From Pseudolactococcus reticulitermitis (lineage in GTDB: Bacteria > Bacillota > Bacilli > Lactobacillales > Streptococcaceae): a stretch of 64,000 nucleotides of DNA. The notes below the pieces were generated by a model that worked only from the letters and a program-made list of their open reading frames with translations, did no database searches and was not told the origin of the DNA. Positions 8,162 to 17,012 of this stretch are shown here, piece by piece (the first letter of the stretch is position 1; every line of letters begins with the position of its first letter). The stretch is from assembly GCF_002260845.1 (NCBI RefSeq), contig NZ_BEDT01000002.1:62001-126000 (forward strand). The letters are read 5' to 3'. The translations under genes were made by a program, and so were the position numbers.

Positions 8162-9103
8162 ATGAAGTTTAAGAAATTAGGAATGGTGGCTGCTTTGGTC
8201 GTCAGCGCAGTTGCATTGACAGCTTGTGGGACGGATAATAAAGCGCAATTTATCAAAGATAATGCTGAATTAGCGAAAGCTTCCACACAAAAGTTTAATT
8301 TAAAAATGGATAATTTAAAAGTCATTGCGAGTGGGGATGCAAAATCTTATGTCCCGATTATTAATGGTTATTTATCAAGTGTTGAGTTTTCAGGGAAATC
8401 AATGACGGATGGCAAAAATGCTCAGGTCACTATGGACGTCTCCCTTGCAGGACAAGAGATTCCCTTGGAAGTTGTGACAAAAGATACGGATGCTTATGTT
8501 AAACTCGAAACGCTAAAACCGGTACTTGATATGTACCTCCAATCTTCTGGTGCTGGTGTTGCTAGCATGGGATTAGATATGACGAAAATCAAAGGGAAAT
8601 ACTTAGATCTTACCGCTATTTCTGAAGAAAATGCGAAAGAGACAGAGGCTGTTTCTTCCCTAGATGTTAAAGATGCTAAAAAAGCCTTGGATAAGGCCTA
8701 TAATTCTTTAGATAAAACAGATTTTAGCAAAGATGGTTCAGCCATTACGATGACTTTGTCTGGTGATCAACTTGCAAAATTTATCAAAACTTATCTGTCT
8801 GCTTTACCTGAAAAATCGAAAGAGTCATTTGATGACCTTCTAAAAGATAAAGATTTTGATAAAGAGTTACCTAAAGTCATTAAGGCATTAAGTATCACAA
8901 CAGATAGTAAAAATAAAACATCGAATGTTGTCGTGAAATTTACTGGTAAAGAAGTAGAGGGTTATGGTCTTGATGGGCAAATCTCTTATAAAACCACTTA
9001 TTCTAATGGTAAAGTAACGGTAAAAATCCCCGCTAAAGGCAATCTGATCAAAACTACTGAAGAATTGACAGGACTAATTTCAAATAGTGTTCAAGCTAAT
9101 TGA
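8162..9103 (+). CDS. lipoprotein of unknown function
   Basis: 313 residues from ATG 8162, chosen because of SD TTTGGAGG; an upstream ATG at 8099 lies inside the promoter. Signal peptide with lipobox LTAC at residues 18-21. The rest is hydrophilic and Lys/Asp-rich with no recognised domain; alternating strand-like segments (AQVTMDVSLAGQEIPLEV, DAYVKLETL) recall lipoproteins that fold as a beta-sheet sandwich. Expected on the outer face of the membrane. A cre-like site in the promoter suggests carbon control. A terminator follows. Confidence 0.8.
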   Translation: MKFKKLGMVAALVVSAVALTACGTDNKAQFIKDNAELAKASTQKFNLKMDNLKVIASGDAKSYVPIINGYLSSVEFSGKSMTDGKNAQVTMDVSLAGQEIPLEVVTKDTDAYVKLETLKPVLDMYLQSSGAGVASMGLDMTKIKGKYLDLTAISEENAKETEAVSSLDVKDAKKALDKAYNSLDKTDFSKDGSAITMTLSGDQLAKFIKTYLSALPEKSKESFDDLLKDKDFDKELPKVIKALSITTDSKNKTSNVVVKFTGKEVEGYGLDGQISYKTTYSNGKVTVKIPAKGNLIKTTEELTGLISNSVQAN

Positions 9104-9113
9104 TAGAAAATGA

Positions 9114-9147
9114 AACCATCGCTTATCTCTAATAGGCGGTGGTTTTT
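9114..9147 (+). terminator. terminator of lipoprotein gene
   Basis: AACCATCGC / GCGGTGGTT stem (one G-T pair), 13-nt loop, then a short T-run. Confidence 0.75.
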
Positions 9148-9220
9148 AGGAATAGGTTCAGTAAAGTAAAATCATTTATGTTAAAATAAAGGTAAGATTG
9201 TTATAGATGAAAGGAATGAT

Positions 9221-9979
9221 ATGAAATTAACAGCTTTGGGTGTGTGGGGAGGCTATCCTTACAAGGATGCTGGAACGACCGCTTATCTCTTAACCAGTAA
9301 TTCTGGTTTCAATCTCATGATTGATGCGGGCAGTCGCGCCGTGACAGAGTTAGAGCATGAAATCTCGCCACTCTGTATCGATGCGGTAATTGTCAGCCAT
9401 TACCATCAAGACCACATCGCAGATTTGGGTGTTTTGCGCCAGTATCGTCAGCTTTGGCCGAAGACAGATCCAGATTGGGATGGCGCCATCCTCAAAATCT
9501 ATGGGCATAACGAAGATACCCACGAGTTCCAAAATCTCACGCTAGACGGCGTCTCTGAAGGCATTGCTTATGATGTCACTGGTGTTCAGAAAATCGGACC
9601 ATTCGATATTACCTTTACCAAAACAGTGCATCCAATCATCTGTTACGCCATGCGGATTACAGAGCGTAAAACAGGTCAGACCCTCGTTTTCACGGGCGAT
9701 ACGGGCTGGTTCAATGGTCTAGTTGACTTTTCAAAGGCTGCTGATATGTTACTAGCGGATGTGTACTTTTTCTCAGACAAATCAAACATGCCCAATCATT
9801 TGTCAAGCCTAGAAGCCGGACGGATTGCGCGTGAGGCAAAGGTTAAAAAATTAGTCCTGACGCATTTGCCGCAGTTTGGGGATTTGGAACAATTGAGACA
9901 AGAAGCAGCAGACGAAGCACAAGGTGTGCCAACGGAGCTTGCGACGCCACATCAGACTTGGGACTTTAATACATTTTGA
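9221..9979 (+). CDS. metallo-beta-lactamase fold hydrolase (YhfI-like)
   Basis: 252 residues. The metal-binding motif SHYHQDHIADL (HxHxDH) is near residue 65, a second ligand lies in FTGDTGWF, and THLPQF is near the C-terminus. The overall pattern resembles the RNase Z-like/YhfI group. Substrate unknown; a phosphodiesterase activity is possible. SD AAAGGA, and an extended -10 TGT-TAAAAT at 9179-9187. It overlaps the TTG start of tadA by 3 nt, so both are probably one operon. Confidence 0.85.
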   Translation: MKLTALGVWGGYPYKDAGTTAYLLTSNSGFNLMIDAGSRAVTELEHEISPLCIDAVIVSHYHQDHIADLGVLRQYRQLWPKTDPDWDGAILKIYGHNEDTHEFQNLTLDGVSEGIAYDVTGVQKIGPFDITFTKTVHPIICYAMRITERKTGQTLVFTGDTGWFNGLVDFSKAADMLLADVYFFSDKSNMPNHLSSLEAGRIAREAKVKKLVLTHLPQFGDLEQLRQEAADEAQGVPTELATPHQTWDFNTF

Positions 9980-10446
9980 TAGATTTTACACCAGAAGAAA
10001 AAGCATATTTCATGCGCCAAGCCTTGATAGAAGCGCAAAAAGCTGCAGATCATGAGGAAGTCCCGATTGGTGCAGTGATTGTTAAGGATGGTGAAATTAT
10101 TGCACGGTCTTATAATGCACGTGAGCTCCATCAAAAAGCGACACACCACGCTGAAATTTGTGCCATTGATCTGGCAAATGATGTTGTGGGGAATTGGCGC
10201 TTGCTTGACTGTGCCTTATTTGTGACGATTGAGCCCTGTGTCATGTGTTCGGGGGCGATTTCGCTTGCTCGTTTGCCACAGGTTTATTTCGGTGCAACCA
10301 ACCCTAAATTTGGTGGAGCTGTCTCTCTGTACCAAATCTTAGAGGATCCGCGGCTTAATCACCGCCTCCATGTTGAATCAGGCATTTTAGAAGCAGAATG
10401 TGCGCAAATGATGCAAAATTTTTTCAAAAATCGCCGCAAAAAATAA
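9976..10446 (+). CDS. tadA: tRNA-specific adenosine deaminase TadA
   Basis: 156 residues. Zinc deaminase motifs HAEICAID (His and catalytic Glu, about residues 56-63) and PCVMCSGAI (two Cys). It converts A34 to inosine in tRNA-Arg(ACG). The start is a TTG at 9976 overlapping the upstream TGA; it gives the family N-terminus (FTPEEKAYFMRQAL). A later ATG at 10012 would cut off this helix. The SRP RNA gene follows, a conserved order in Lactobacillales. Confidence 0.93.
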   Translation: MIDFTPEEKAYFMRQALIEAQKAADHEEVPIGAVIVKDGEIIARSYNARELHQKATHHAEICAIDLANDVVGNWRLLDCALFVTIEPCVMCSGAISLARLPQVYFGATNPKFGGAVSLYQILEDPRLNHRLHVESGILEAECAQMMQNFFKNRRKK

Positions 10447-10452
10447 ATTTTA

Positions 10453-10461
10453 TGCTATAAT
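10453..10461 (+). promoter_or_regulatory. extended -10 of the SRP RNA gene
   Basis: TGC-TATAAT, giving a start at about 10468 where the RNA's closing helix begins. Confidence 0.75.
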
Positions 10462-10467
10462 TGTAAA

Positions 10468-10546
10468 TGAGGCAATAGTAATGCTATGAAGTGGGTCAGG
10501 TGCGGAAGCAAGCAGCCCTAAGTAGCGTTCCTATGTGCCTTATTTT
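10468..10546 (+). ncRNA. ffs: signal recognition particle RNA (small type)
   Basis: Contains the conserved apical motif GGTCAGGTGCGGAAGCAAGC with the GGAA tetraloop and the symmetric and asymmetric loops. The ends pair (GAGGCA with TGCCTT), giving one long hairpin of about 79 nt as in other Lactobacillales, followed by T-rich sequence. It binds Ffh for co-translational membrane targeting. Ends are accurate to a few bases. Confidence 0.93.
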
Positions 10547-10611
10547 TATACCGTGATTTTAATTAAGTCTGTTTACTCAGATTTATGTTGAAGATGAAAG
10601 AAGGGCAGCTC

Positions 10612-11154
10612 ATGTATAGTCAAACAACGTACAACTCGCCGGTAGGTCACTTAACTTTGGCTAGTGATGGTGAAAGTCTCATCGGTCTATGGTTAGAAAA
10701 TCAAAAATATTTTGCTGACAATTTTCCTGAGGAATGGGTGGCGAATGATTGCTTGCCAGTATTTGAGGCAACTAAAAAGTGGTTAGACCGTTACTTTTCA
10801 GGTGAGCAACCGTCGGTAACATCTATTCCTTTAGCACCTATTGGTAGCGAGTTTAGACAGACTGTTTGGCGATTGTTACACAAAATTCCTTATGGTCAAG
10901 TCATGACCTATGGCGAGCTTGCTGAGAAAATCGCAGCAGAGATGGGTAGAGCAAGCATGTCCAGCCAAGCCGTCGGGGGTGCTGTCGGCCATAATCCGAT
11001 TTCGATTATCATCCCCTGCCACCGTGTCGTCGGCAGTGATGGCAGTCTGACTGGCTACGCTGGTGGTCTCACGACTAAAGTCAAGTTGCTAACTTTAGAA
11101 GCAGTCGATATGACAAATTTGTACATGCCGAAACATGGCATTAGCAGGAATTAA
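10612..11154 (+). CDS. ogt: methylated-DNA--protein-cysteine S-methyltransferase
   Basis: 180 residues from ATG 10612, preferred over 10585 because SD AGAAGGG lies between them. N-terminal Ogt-like domain, then the DNA-binding domain with the helix PYGQVMTYGELAEKIA and the active-site motif IPCHRVVGSDG (Cys acceptor). It removes O6-alkyl groups from guanine in a single-turnover reaction. A strong terminator follows. Confidence 0.93.
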   Translation: MYSQTTYNSPVGHLTLASDGESLIGLWLENQKYFADNFPEEWVANDCLPVFEATKKWLDRYFSGEQPSVTSIPLAPIGSEFRQTVWRLLHKIPYGQVMTYGELAEKIAAEMGRASMSSQAVGGAVGHNPISIIIPCHRVVGSDGSLTGYAGGLTTKVKLLTLEAVDMTNLYMPKHGISRN

Positions 11155-11172
11155 CACGACTAACAAAAAAAG

Positions 11173-11208
11173 AACCCACAGAAAAGCTATTGATTTTCTG
11201 TGGGTTTT
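11173..11208. terminator. bidirectional terminator between ogt and the yueI-like gene
   Basis: 13-bp stem AACCCACAGAAAA / TTTTCTGTGGGTT, flanked by A-rich sequence upstream and T-rich downstream, between convergent genes. Confidence 0.85.
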
Positions 11209-11238
11209 AAGTCCATAAAACGATTAGTTTTTTAAGAT

Positions 11239-11688
11239 TTAACCAAAAAGTTTAGCGAAAAATCCCTTTTTCTGAGGTGGAAGTGCAGGTGATTCCTTCG
11301 GCACCAAATCAGGAAAAACATCAGACAAGCCAATCTTGTCAAGATTAAGCGCATGGTCGGTATGAATGACGATGCCATAGTGATCAGAAGCAGGCTCAGT
11401 TAAAATCTGTCCCTCAAAATGATGGTCAGTGGCTAATTTCAGATAATAGCCAGTCAAGTCATCAGGCAATTCACCACAAATTTTAACAAAAATTGGCGGT
11501 TCTGCTGTGTCAAAATGATTTAAAATTTGTCCAAATTTGTCTTTGACTTGTGTAGATTTCGCGTCAGTAAAAGTAATCGCAAGAAAAATACGCTCACGAA
11601 AAGTGTTCAGGTACAATTTTTGTTCATCGGGATTTAGTCGATATTCACCGCTTGAGGCGCGATCAAGCCTATTTTCTAAATTCGTCAT
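11239..11688 (-). CDS. YueI-like protein, DUF1694
   Basis: 149 residues. The N-terminal segment YRLNPDEQKLYLNTFRERIFLAIT is characteristic of DUF1694 (B. subtilis YueI). The C-terminal tail is basic (QKKGFFAKLFG), a possible membrane-surface anchor. Function unknown. The ATG lies 6 nt after TGG-TAAAAT on the minus strand with no SD, so a leaderless transcript is predicted. Divergent from the GNAT gene at 11775, which shares this geometry. Confidence 0.75.
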   Translation of the reverse strand: MTNLENRLDRASSGEYRLNPDEQKLYLNTFRERIFLAITFTDAKSTQVKDKFGQILNHFDTAEPPIFVKICGELPDDLTGYYLKLATDHHFEGQILTEPASDHYGIVIHTDHALNLDKIGLSDVFPDLVPKESPALPPQKKGFFAKLFG

Positions 11689-11703
11689 ACTGTTATTTTA
11701 CCA
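11689..11703 (-). promoter_or_regulatory. extended -10 promoter, predicted leaderless start of the yueI-like gene
   Basis: On the minus strand TGG-TAAAAT-AACAGT then ATG (11688). Confidence 0.6.
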
Positions 11704-11759
11704 CAAATAAACCGGTTTCATTCAAAAACATTTTTTCTATACCACTCATGAGATATTAA

Positions 11760-11774
11760 TGTTATAATACAGTC
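11760..11774 (+). promoter_or_regulatory. extended -10 promoter, predicted leaderless start of the RimJ/RimL-type gene
   Basis: TGT-TATAAT-ACAGTC then ATG 11775. Divergent from the matching minus-strand element at 11689-11703. Confidence 0.65.
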
Positions 11775-12332
11775 ATGAGTATCTATGAAAAATTAGCGAC
11801 TTTCAACATCATTGAAACGCCGCGGTTAGTGTTGCGGCCCCTGTCGATGACGGATGCCGAAGATATGTTTGACTACGCGAGTAAACCGGATAATTTGGTT
11901 TACGTTTTTCCTGCACATCATAATCTAGCGGAAACACGCTTGACGATTGCGACTTTATTTATGAAAGAGCCCTTGGGAAAATGGGCGATTGAACTCAAGT
12001 CAGAGGCTGCTATGATTGGAACGGTTACCTTTGTCAAATTAGATGAAAAAGCAAGAACGGCAGAAATTGGCTATACACTAAACCAAAAATATTGGGGACA
12101 AGGCTTAATGACGGAGGCTGTTAGAACGCTTGCAGAAATCAGCTTGACAGAATTTGGTCTATGTCAGTTGGCTATCGTCGTTGATGCAGAAAATATTGGT
12201 TCGTGTAAGGTCGCCGAAAAGTCAGGTTTTATTTTACAAGAAAACTATAAAGCGCTCAATCCTTATACCAAAATTTTGAGAAATTTTAAACGTTATACTC
12301 GTTTAAGTCAAAAAAGTAAACAAAATTTTTGA
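11775..12332 (+). CDS. GNAT acetyltransferase, RimJ/RimL type
   Basis: 185 residues. It starts with the family pattern IIETPRLVLRPLSMTDAEDM and has the acetyl-CoA loop region EIGYTLNQKYWGQGLMTEAV (about residues 99-118), then NIGSCKVAEKSGF. These enzymes acetylate ribosomal proteins or small amines; the substrate here is unknown. Predicted leaderless start. No terminator was seen before the next gene. Confidence 0.88.
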   Translation: MSIYEKLATFNIIETPRLVLRPLSMTDAEDMFDYASKPDNLVYVFPAHHNLAETRLTIATLFMKEPLGKWAIELKSEAAMIGTVTFVKLDEKARTAEIGYTLNQKYWGQGLMTEAVRTLAEISLTEFGLCQLAIVVDAENIGSCKVAEKSGFILQENYKALNPYTKILRNFKRYTRLSQKSKQNF

Positions 12333-12427
12333 GATATTTTTTGTCAACGAAGAAGTGACGGAAAATAGCCAAAAATGTTTGCTTTATTGACTTAAATGTG
12401 TACATAGAAAGGTTTATCAGGTAGAAC

Positions 12428-13711
12428 ATGAGTAAACATCAAGAATTACTAGACTATATCGATGATTTGGAAATAGGCAAGAAGGTCAGTGTTCGTGGTC
12501 TTGCCAATCGGCTCAAGGTCTCTGACGGTACAGCTTATCGGGCGATTAAGGAAGCGCAGGCGCGCGGTCTTGTTTCCATCAATGATCGCTCAGGCACAAC
12601 GCGAATTGCGACGCAAGAACAGCGCGTGATTGAAACGCTGACCTTTGGCGAGATTGCCAAAATTGCCAGTGCAGAAGTGATGGCGGGTGAAGCAGGGCTA
12701 ACTCAGGCTTTTAGCAAATTCGCCATTGCTGCCATGACCAAGGAAAATATTCTCAAATACCTCACGCGTGGGGGGCTGGTGATTGTCGGTGACCGCACGG
12801 ACATTCAAATTCTTGCCCTCCATGAAGGCAATGCGGTGTTGATTACAGGGGGTGTTGAGATTGAGCCGCAAGTGTTAGACTATGCGAACGCTCACGCCAT
12901 CCCTGTCCTGCGAACAGATTTTGATACCTTTACCGTCGCCAGCCGAATCAACCGTGCGCTGTCTAATGAATTAATCAAAAAAGAAATCGCAACGGTAGCA
13001 GATGTCTATCAGAGTCAGGCACCCACGCTTTATGAAGTGTCGACCGTTAAAGACTATCTGGATTTAGTCAAGAAAACTAATGGTTCCAGATTTGCCGTCA
13101 TCAATCAACATAAGTTAGTCGTTGGTGTTGTGAGTATGCGCGATGTGACGGGCAAGAAAAATAGTACAACGATTGATAAGGTCATGACCCGCAATCCCAA
13201 ACTGGCTAAGTTTGAGATGACAGTTGCCTCAACCAGTCAAAAGATGATTTTTGATGGTTACGACATGATGCCCGTGGTCAATAGCGATAGTACTTATGCA
13301 GGGATTATCAGTAAGTCAGACATGCTTCGGAGTATGCAGGAGTCGTCTGAACAAAGCCAGTTTTCACACACCTTGACGGATGATGTGGCGCGCGCTGTCA
13401 AAGAAGTGCAATCCTACTATACTTTTACCGTTGAGCCATTCATGATGAATAATGTCGGTAACATTGCCAATGGGATGATGGCTGAGATTATCAGTAATAT
13501 TACCGATCGCGTCATGACTAAAACCAAAAATAAAAATATTATCATCGAATCAATGAGCATTTATTTCATGGGTGCTGTCGCCATTGACGATGAGCTGGAA
13601 GTTTATCCCAAGATTATCAGCGAGACGAGACTTGGCGCGACGATTGATTTTGAAGTCTATCTGGATTACCAGATTATCAGTAAGAGTTTAGTCACCCTAC
13701 AAATTAACTAG
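12428..13711 (+). CDS. spxR: CBS-HotDog transcription factor SpxR (YtoI family)
   Basis: 427 residues. Winged-helix DNA-binding domain (about 1-60, VSVRGLANRLKVSDGTAYRAI), DRTGG domain (about 65-175), two CBS motifs (about 195-310; VVSMRDVTGKK, GIISKSDMLRS) and a C-terminal hotdog thioesterase-like domain (about 330-427). In pneumococcus SpxR controls spxB and virulence genes; CBS and hotdog parts suggest sensing of adenylates and an acyl-CoA. Followed after 18 bp by the DHH phosphoesterase gene, the order known in streptococci. Confidence 0.88.
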   Translation: MSKHQELLDYIDDLEIGKKVSVRGLANRLKVSDGTAYRAIKEAQARGLVSINDRSGTTRIATQEQRVIETLTFGEIAKIASAEVMAGEAGLTQAFSKFAIAAMTKENILKYLTRGGLVIVGDRTDIQILALHEGNAVLITGGVEIEPQVLDYANAHAIPVLRTDFDTFTVASRINRALSNELIKKEIATVADVYQSQAPTLYEVSTVKDYLDLVKKTNGSRFAVINQHKLVVGVVSMRDVTGKKNSTTIDKVMTRNPKLAKFEMTVASTSQKMIFDGYDMMPVVNSDSTYAGIISKSDMLRSMQESSEQSQFSHTLTDDVARAVKEVQSYYTFTVEPFMMNNVGNIANGMMAEIISNITDRVMTKTKNKNIIIESMSIYFMGAVAIDDELEVYPKIISETRLGATIDFEVYLDYQIISKSLVTLQIN

Positions 13712-13729
13712 AAAAAGGAAGCTACAGAT

Positions 13730-14665
13730 ATGCATGACATTTTAGATAAAATCAAAGCCTATGATGAGATTGTCATTCATCGGCATAAAAATCCCGATCC
13801 AGATGCGCTGGGCAGTCAGCTAGGTTTACGGGATATCTTGCGGACGAATTTTCCAGATAAGACCGTTTCAGCAGTCGGCTTTGATGAGCCTAGCCTAGCT
13901 TTTATCGGGAAAATGGATCAGCTCCCAGATGAAACTTTCAAAGGAAAACTCGTCATCGTGACGGATACGGCGAATACACCCCGGATTGACGATGCGCGCT
14001 ATCAGACAGGGGATTGCTTGATTAAAATCGACCATCACCCCAATGATGATGCCTATGGTGATTTGCTAGCAGTTGATACGACAGCCAGCTCAGCATCAGA
14101 AATCATTGCCAATTTTGCCTTTGACAATGACTTGGCACTGTCTGACGAGGCAGCCAGAGTGCTATACGCAGGGATTGTTGGTGATACAGGTCGTTTTCTC
14201 TATCCTGCCACGACACCTCAAACGCTCTATACCGCTGCAAAATTAGCAGAGCACGATTTTGATAGAGCAGGTCTCATGCGTGAAATGGACAGCTTTGACA
14301 TGAAAATTGCGAGACTGCAGGGCTATGTCTATGAACATCTTGAGATTTCACCAGAAGGTGTGGCCCGCATTTTTATCACGCAAGCCTTGATGCAGGCACA
14401 TGGTATCTCAGATTCAGAAACGTCTGCGATTGTTTCAGCACCAGGGAAAATTAAAGAAATTCAAACCTGGGCCATTTTTGTTGAGCAAACAGACGGACAT
14501 TTTCGTGTCAGAATGCGCTCGAAAGTCGCACCGATTAATGCCATTGCCAAACAACACGCCGGTGGTGGTCACCCGCTCGCCAGTGGTGCCAATAGTTATT
14601 CGGCACAAGAAAACGATGACATTTTTCAAGAATTAAGAAATAATTTAGTTGCTTTTCAGAAATAG
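13730..14665 (+). CDS. DHH/DHHA1 phosphoesterase (NrnA / Pde2 type)
   Basis: 311 residues. The DHH-family motifs are HRHKNPDPDALGSQLGL (about 18-34), VTDTANTPRID, KIDHHPND (the DHH triad, about 100) and, in DHHA1, GGGHPLASGA (about 280-289). Length fits stand-alone proteins that cleave pApA/c-di-AMP or short oligoribonucleotides and pAp. Cytoplasmic, Mn-dependent. Linked to spxR, probably co-transcribed. Confidence 0.87.
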   Translation: MHDILDKIKAYDEIVIHRHKNPDPDALGSQLGLRDILRTNFPDKTVSAVGFDEPSLAFIGKMDQLPDETFKGKLVIVTDTANTPRIDDARYQTGDCLIKIDHHPNDDAYGDLLAVDTTASSASEIIANFAFDNDLALSDEAARVLYAGIVGDTGRFLYPATTPQTLYTAAKLAEHDFDRAGLMREMDSFDMKIARLQGYVYEHLEISPEGVARIFITQALMQAHGISDSETSAIVSAPGKIKEIQTWAIFVEQTDGHFRVRMRSKVAPINAIAKQHAGGGHPLASGANSYSAQENDDIFQELRNNLVAFQK

Positions 14666-14680
14666 TGGTATAATTGTTTT
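14666..14680 (+). promoter_or_regulatory. extended -10 promoter, predicted leaderless start of the HD gene
   Basis: TGG-TATAAT-TGTTTT then ATG 14681. The TAG stop of the upstream gene ends at 14665, so this promoter begins in the very next base. Confidence 0.65.
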
Positions 14681-15187
14681 ATGAATAAAAAAGATTTTCC
14701 ATGGCTGTATGATGCTGAGTATATGTCCTATGTCGGTGGGCTCTTAGAGACACCAGAAGTTCAAAAATTAAATGAGTTTACACATCACTACATTTCGACG
14801 CGCTTGCTCCATTCTTTGAATGTCAGCTACACGTCTTACAAAATTTCTAAAAAATTGGGTTGGAACAAAAAAGCAACGGCTCGTGCAGGGCTGTTACATG
14901 ACCTCTTTTATTACGACTGGCGTGAAACCAAGTTTCCCGAAGGCAGTCATGCCTATGTGCATCCAAGAATTGCTTATCAAAACGCTCAAAAACTGACGAC
15001 AATTTCGAAATTAGAAAAAGACATCATCATCAAACATATGTGGGGGGCAACCATTGCACCACCACGCTATAAAGAAAGTTTTGTCGTGACTTTTGTTGAT
15101 GATTACGTCGCCATCAAAGAATGGACGCAGTTGATGAAGATGAAATGGAAACATCATAAACTGTTCAAGAAAGAAAAATTAAGTTAA
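14681..15187 (+). CDS. HD domain hydrolase
   Basis: 168 residues. HD motifs: HSLNVSYTSYKISKKLGW, RAGLLHDLFYYDW (HD pair near residue 74) and KHMWG near residue 120. Proteins of this type are metal-dependent phosphohydrolases; the substrate is unknown. Predicted leaderless start. The stop overlaps the next ATG by one base (TAATG), so the two are coupled. Confidence 0.8.
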   Translation: MNKKDFPWLYDAEYMSYVGGLLETPEVQKLNEFTHHYISTRLLHSLNVSYTSYKISKKLGWNKKATARAGLLHDLFYYDWRETKFPEGSHAYVHPRIAYQNAQKLTTISKLEKDIIIKHMWGATIAPPRYKESFVVTFVDDYVAIKEWTQLMKMKWKHHKLFKKEKLS

Positions 15188-15645
15188 TGAAATTGCAAAA
15201 TCAAGACATCAAAATAGGTAAAACGATTGATGAATTAGTGGAGGGTGAGACCTTTAGTCTGTCTGAAACGATTAAAAATCGTGAAATTTTGCTCTATCTC
15301 GGTCTTACGAACGATGACAATCCGCTCTATTCGCAGTATGATTATATTAAGGAACTTGGTTTGACTAAACCAGTGGTGCCAACTGCTCTGATTTTTGGCA
15401 TCATTACCTCGACCATCAACAAACATCTGCCAGGTCCTGGTAGTCATGTTGTCAATGTTAATCTTAACCTCATTGAAAAAATCTTTCGAAATGATTTGTT
15501 GAGTTTTAATTTTGAAATCATCAAAATTGATACCAACAAAGATTTGGTCACGATTAATATTGAGATTATGCGTGATGAGGAACGGGTGGCAGACGCTATT
15601 GTCTTGGTGCAACCGCCTTTAGAAGAGTTTGTTGTATCAGAGTAG
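15187..15645 (+). CDS. MaoC-like hotdog protein
   Basis: 152 residues with the MaoC-type hydratase pattern: LYLGLTNDDNPLYSQYDY (normally containing Asp and His catalytic residues, here D-N and no clear His) and PTALIFGIITS. Because the catalytic His is not obvious, activity is uncertain. Translationally coupled to the HD gene. Confidence 0.68.
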   Translation: MKLQNQDIKIGKTIDELVEGETFSLSETIKNREILLYLGLTNDDNPLYSQYDYIKELGLTKPVVPTALIFGIITSTINKHLPGPGSHVVNVNLNLIEKIFRNDLLSFNFEIIKIDTNKDLVTINIEIMRDEERVADAIVLVQPPLEEFVVSE

Positions 15646-15693
15646 TTGAACTCTAGTGTTGGTAGTCATATGGAGTTCTAAAAGGAGGAGATT

Positions 15694-16401
15694 ATGGATA
15701 ATCAAATTTTTGAAACAAATCAACATACAGGCAAGTTTTCACTTGCTGATTTCTTCGCGCGGATCTATGCGCTGGTTGGCATGGGGATTGCCGTCAGTGC
15801 TGTTGTGGCCTTTATTACGTTGACGATGTTTGCTGATAGTATCTCAGCGATTTTAACAGGCAATACTTGGCTTTTATTCGTCTTATGGATTTTAGAAATG
15901 GTGTTAGTCGTTGCACTTGCCCCAATGGCTAGAAAAAATTCACCAATGGCGCTACCCGCTTTCATTGCTTTTTCAGCATTAAATGGCTTCACCTTGACGT
16001 TTACCTTAGCTTACTTTGAACTCAGTAGCATTGCCATTGCTTTTGCGATTACAGCAGGTATGTTCTTTGCTCTCTCAATCTTTGGTAAAACGACCAAACG
16101 TGATTTGTCTGGTATGGGGAAAGCGATGTTTGCAGCCTTGATAGGGATTATCATTGCCAGCGTCGTGAACCTCTTTGTCGGCTCTTCAGGTATGGATTTC
16201 ATGATTTCAATTCTTTCAGTCATCGTCTTTTCAGGCTTGATTGCTTGGGATAATCAAAGAATTGAAACGCTTTACCACCAAAACAACGGTAACGTGACCG
16301 ATGGCTGGGCAGTGAGCATGGCCTTGAGCCTTTACTTGGACTTTATCAACCTGTTCATCTCCATTTTGAGAATTTTCGGGATTGGTGGCAGCAAAGATTA
16401 A
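15694..16401 (+). CDS. Bax inhibitor-1/YccA family membrane protein
   Basis: 235 residues with seven predicted membrane helices. The C-terminal part has the family signature AWDNQRIETLYHQ and SLYLDFINLFISILRIFG. Members are pH-sensitive calcium leak channels or protease regulators. SD AAAAGGAGGAG lies upstream. Ends at a terminator (16407). Confidence 0.9.
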   Translation: MDNQIFETNQHTGKFSLADFFARIYALVGMGIAVSAVVAFITLTMFADSISAILTGNTWLLFVLWILEMVLVVALAPMARKNSPMALPAFIAFSALNGFTLTFTLAYFELSSIAIAFAITAGMFFALSIFGKTTKRDLSGMGKAMFAALIGIIIASVVNLFVGSSGMDFMISILSVIVFSGLIAWDNQRIETLYHQNNGNVTDGWAVSMALSLYLDFINLFISILRIFGIGGSKD

Positions 16402-16406
16402 GTTCA

Positions 16407-16437
16407 AAAAAATCATCCGAGAGATGATTTTTTGTTT
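16407..16437 (+). terminator. terminator after the Bax-inhibitor gene
   Basis: AAATCATC / GATGATTT stem with a T6 run. Confidence 0.8.
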
Positions 16438-16459
16438 TACGGTCATTTTGATTTAGAAA

Positions 16460-16975
16460 ATGGGGAAGAAATTGAGCGAGGGATTAACCTATCAAAAAGT
16501 AGAGACGACAAAAGCGCTGGAAAAATTATCAGAGTTGATCCAAATGATCTGGCCAGAAGTCTTTACGCCGGTGATTGGCGCAGCCCAAGTCGCCTATATG
16601 CTAGAAACCTACCAGTCAATCGAGCAAATCAAAAGAGAAATCGATGACGGTGTTCAGTATGAAATCATCAGCTTAGATGAAGAGGCAGTCGGCTATTTAG
16701 CTTATGAACTTCAAGAAAATCAATTGTTTATCAGTAAAGTCTATTTATTAGCCAGCTATCGAGGACAGGGATTATCGCGACAAGCCTTTAATCGGCTTGA
16801 GGACATCGCACGGCAAGAAAGCAAGGATAAGTTACATTTACATGTCAATCGTTATAACGCGCGTGCTATTGCCGTCTATCAGCATTATGGTTTTGACATC
16901 GATAAAGCAATTGATACGCCTTTAGGAGATTTTGTCCTCAATGATTATTGGATGACTAAAACTTTATCTGACTAG
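16460..16975 (+). CDS. GNAT family N-acetyltransferase
   Basis: 171 residues. Acetyl-CoA loop region SKVYLLASYRGQGLSRQAF (about 93-111), then LHLHVNRYNARAIAVYQHYGF, a clear GNAT signature. The start at 16460 has no good SD; a TTG ten bases downstream is an alternative. Substrate unknown. Confidence 0.82.
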   Translation: MGKKLSEGLTYQKVETTKALEKLSELIQMIWPEVFTPVIGAAQVAYMLETYQSIEQIKREIDDGVQYEIISLDEEAVGYLAYELQENQLFISKVYLLASYRGQGLSRQAFNRLEDIARQESKDKLHLHVNRYNARAIAVYQHYGFDIDKAIDTPLGDFVLNDYWMTKTLSD

Positions 16976-16982
16976 CATATGA

Positions 16983-17010
16983 AAAAACTGCCGAAATTGA
17001 CAGTTTTTTA
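16983..17010. terminator. bidirectional terminator between convergent genes
   Basis: AAAAACTG / CAGTTTTT stem between the GNAT stop (16975) and the DUF4357-like stop (17013). Confidence 0.75.
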
Positions 17011-17012
17011 TT

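Noticed and set aside
16460-16500. Ninth leaderless start before the GNAT gene
   Set aside because: TGATTTAGA lies only a few bases before the ATG, and the -10 match is poor; spacing does not fit the other eight.
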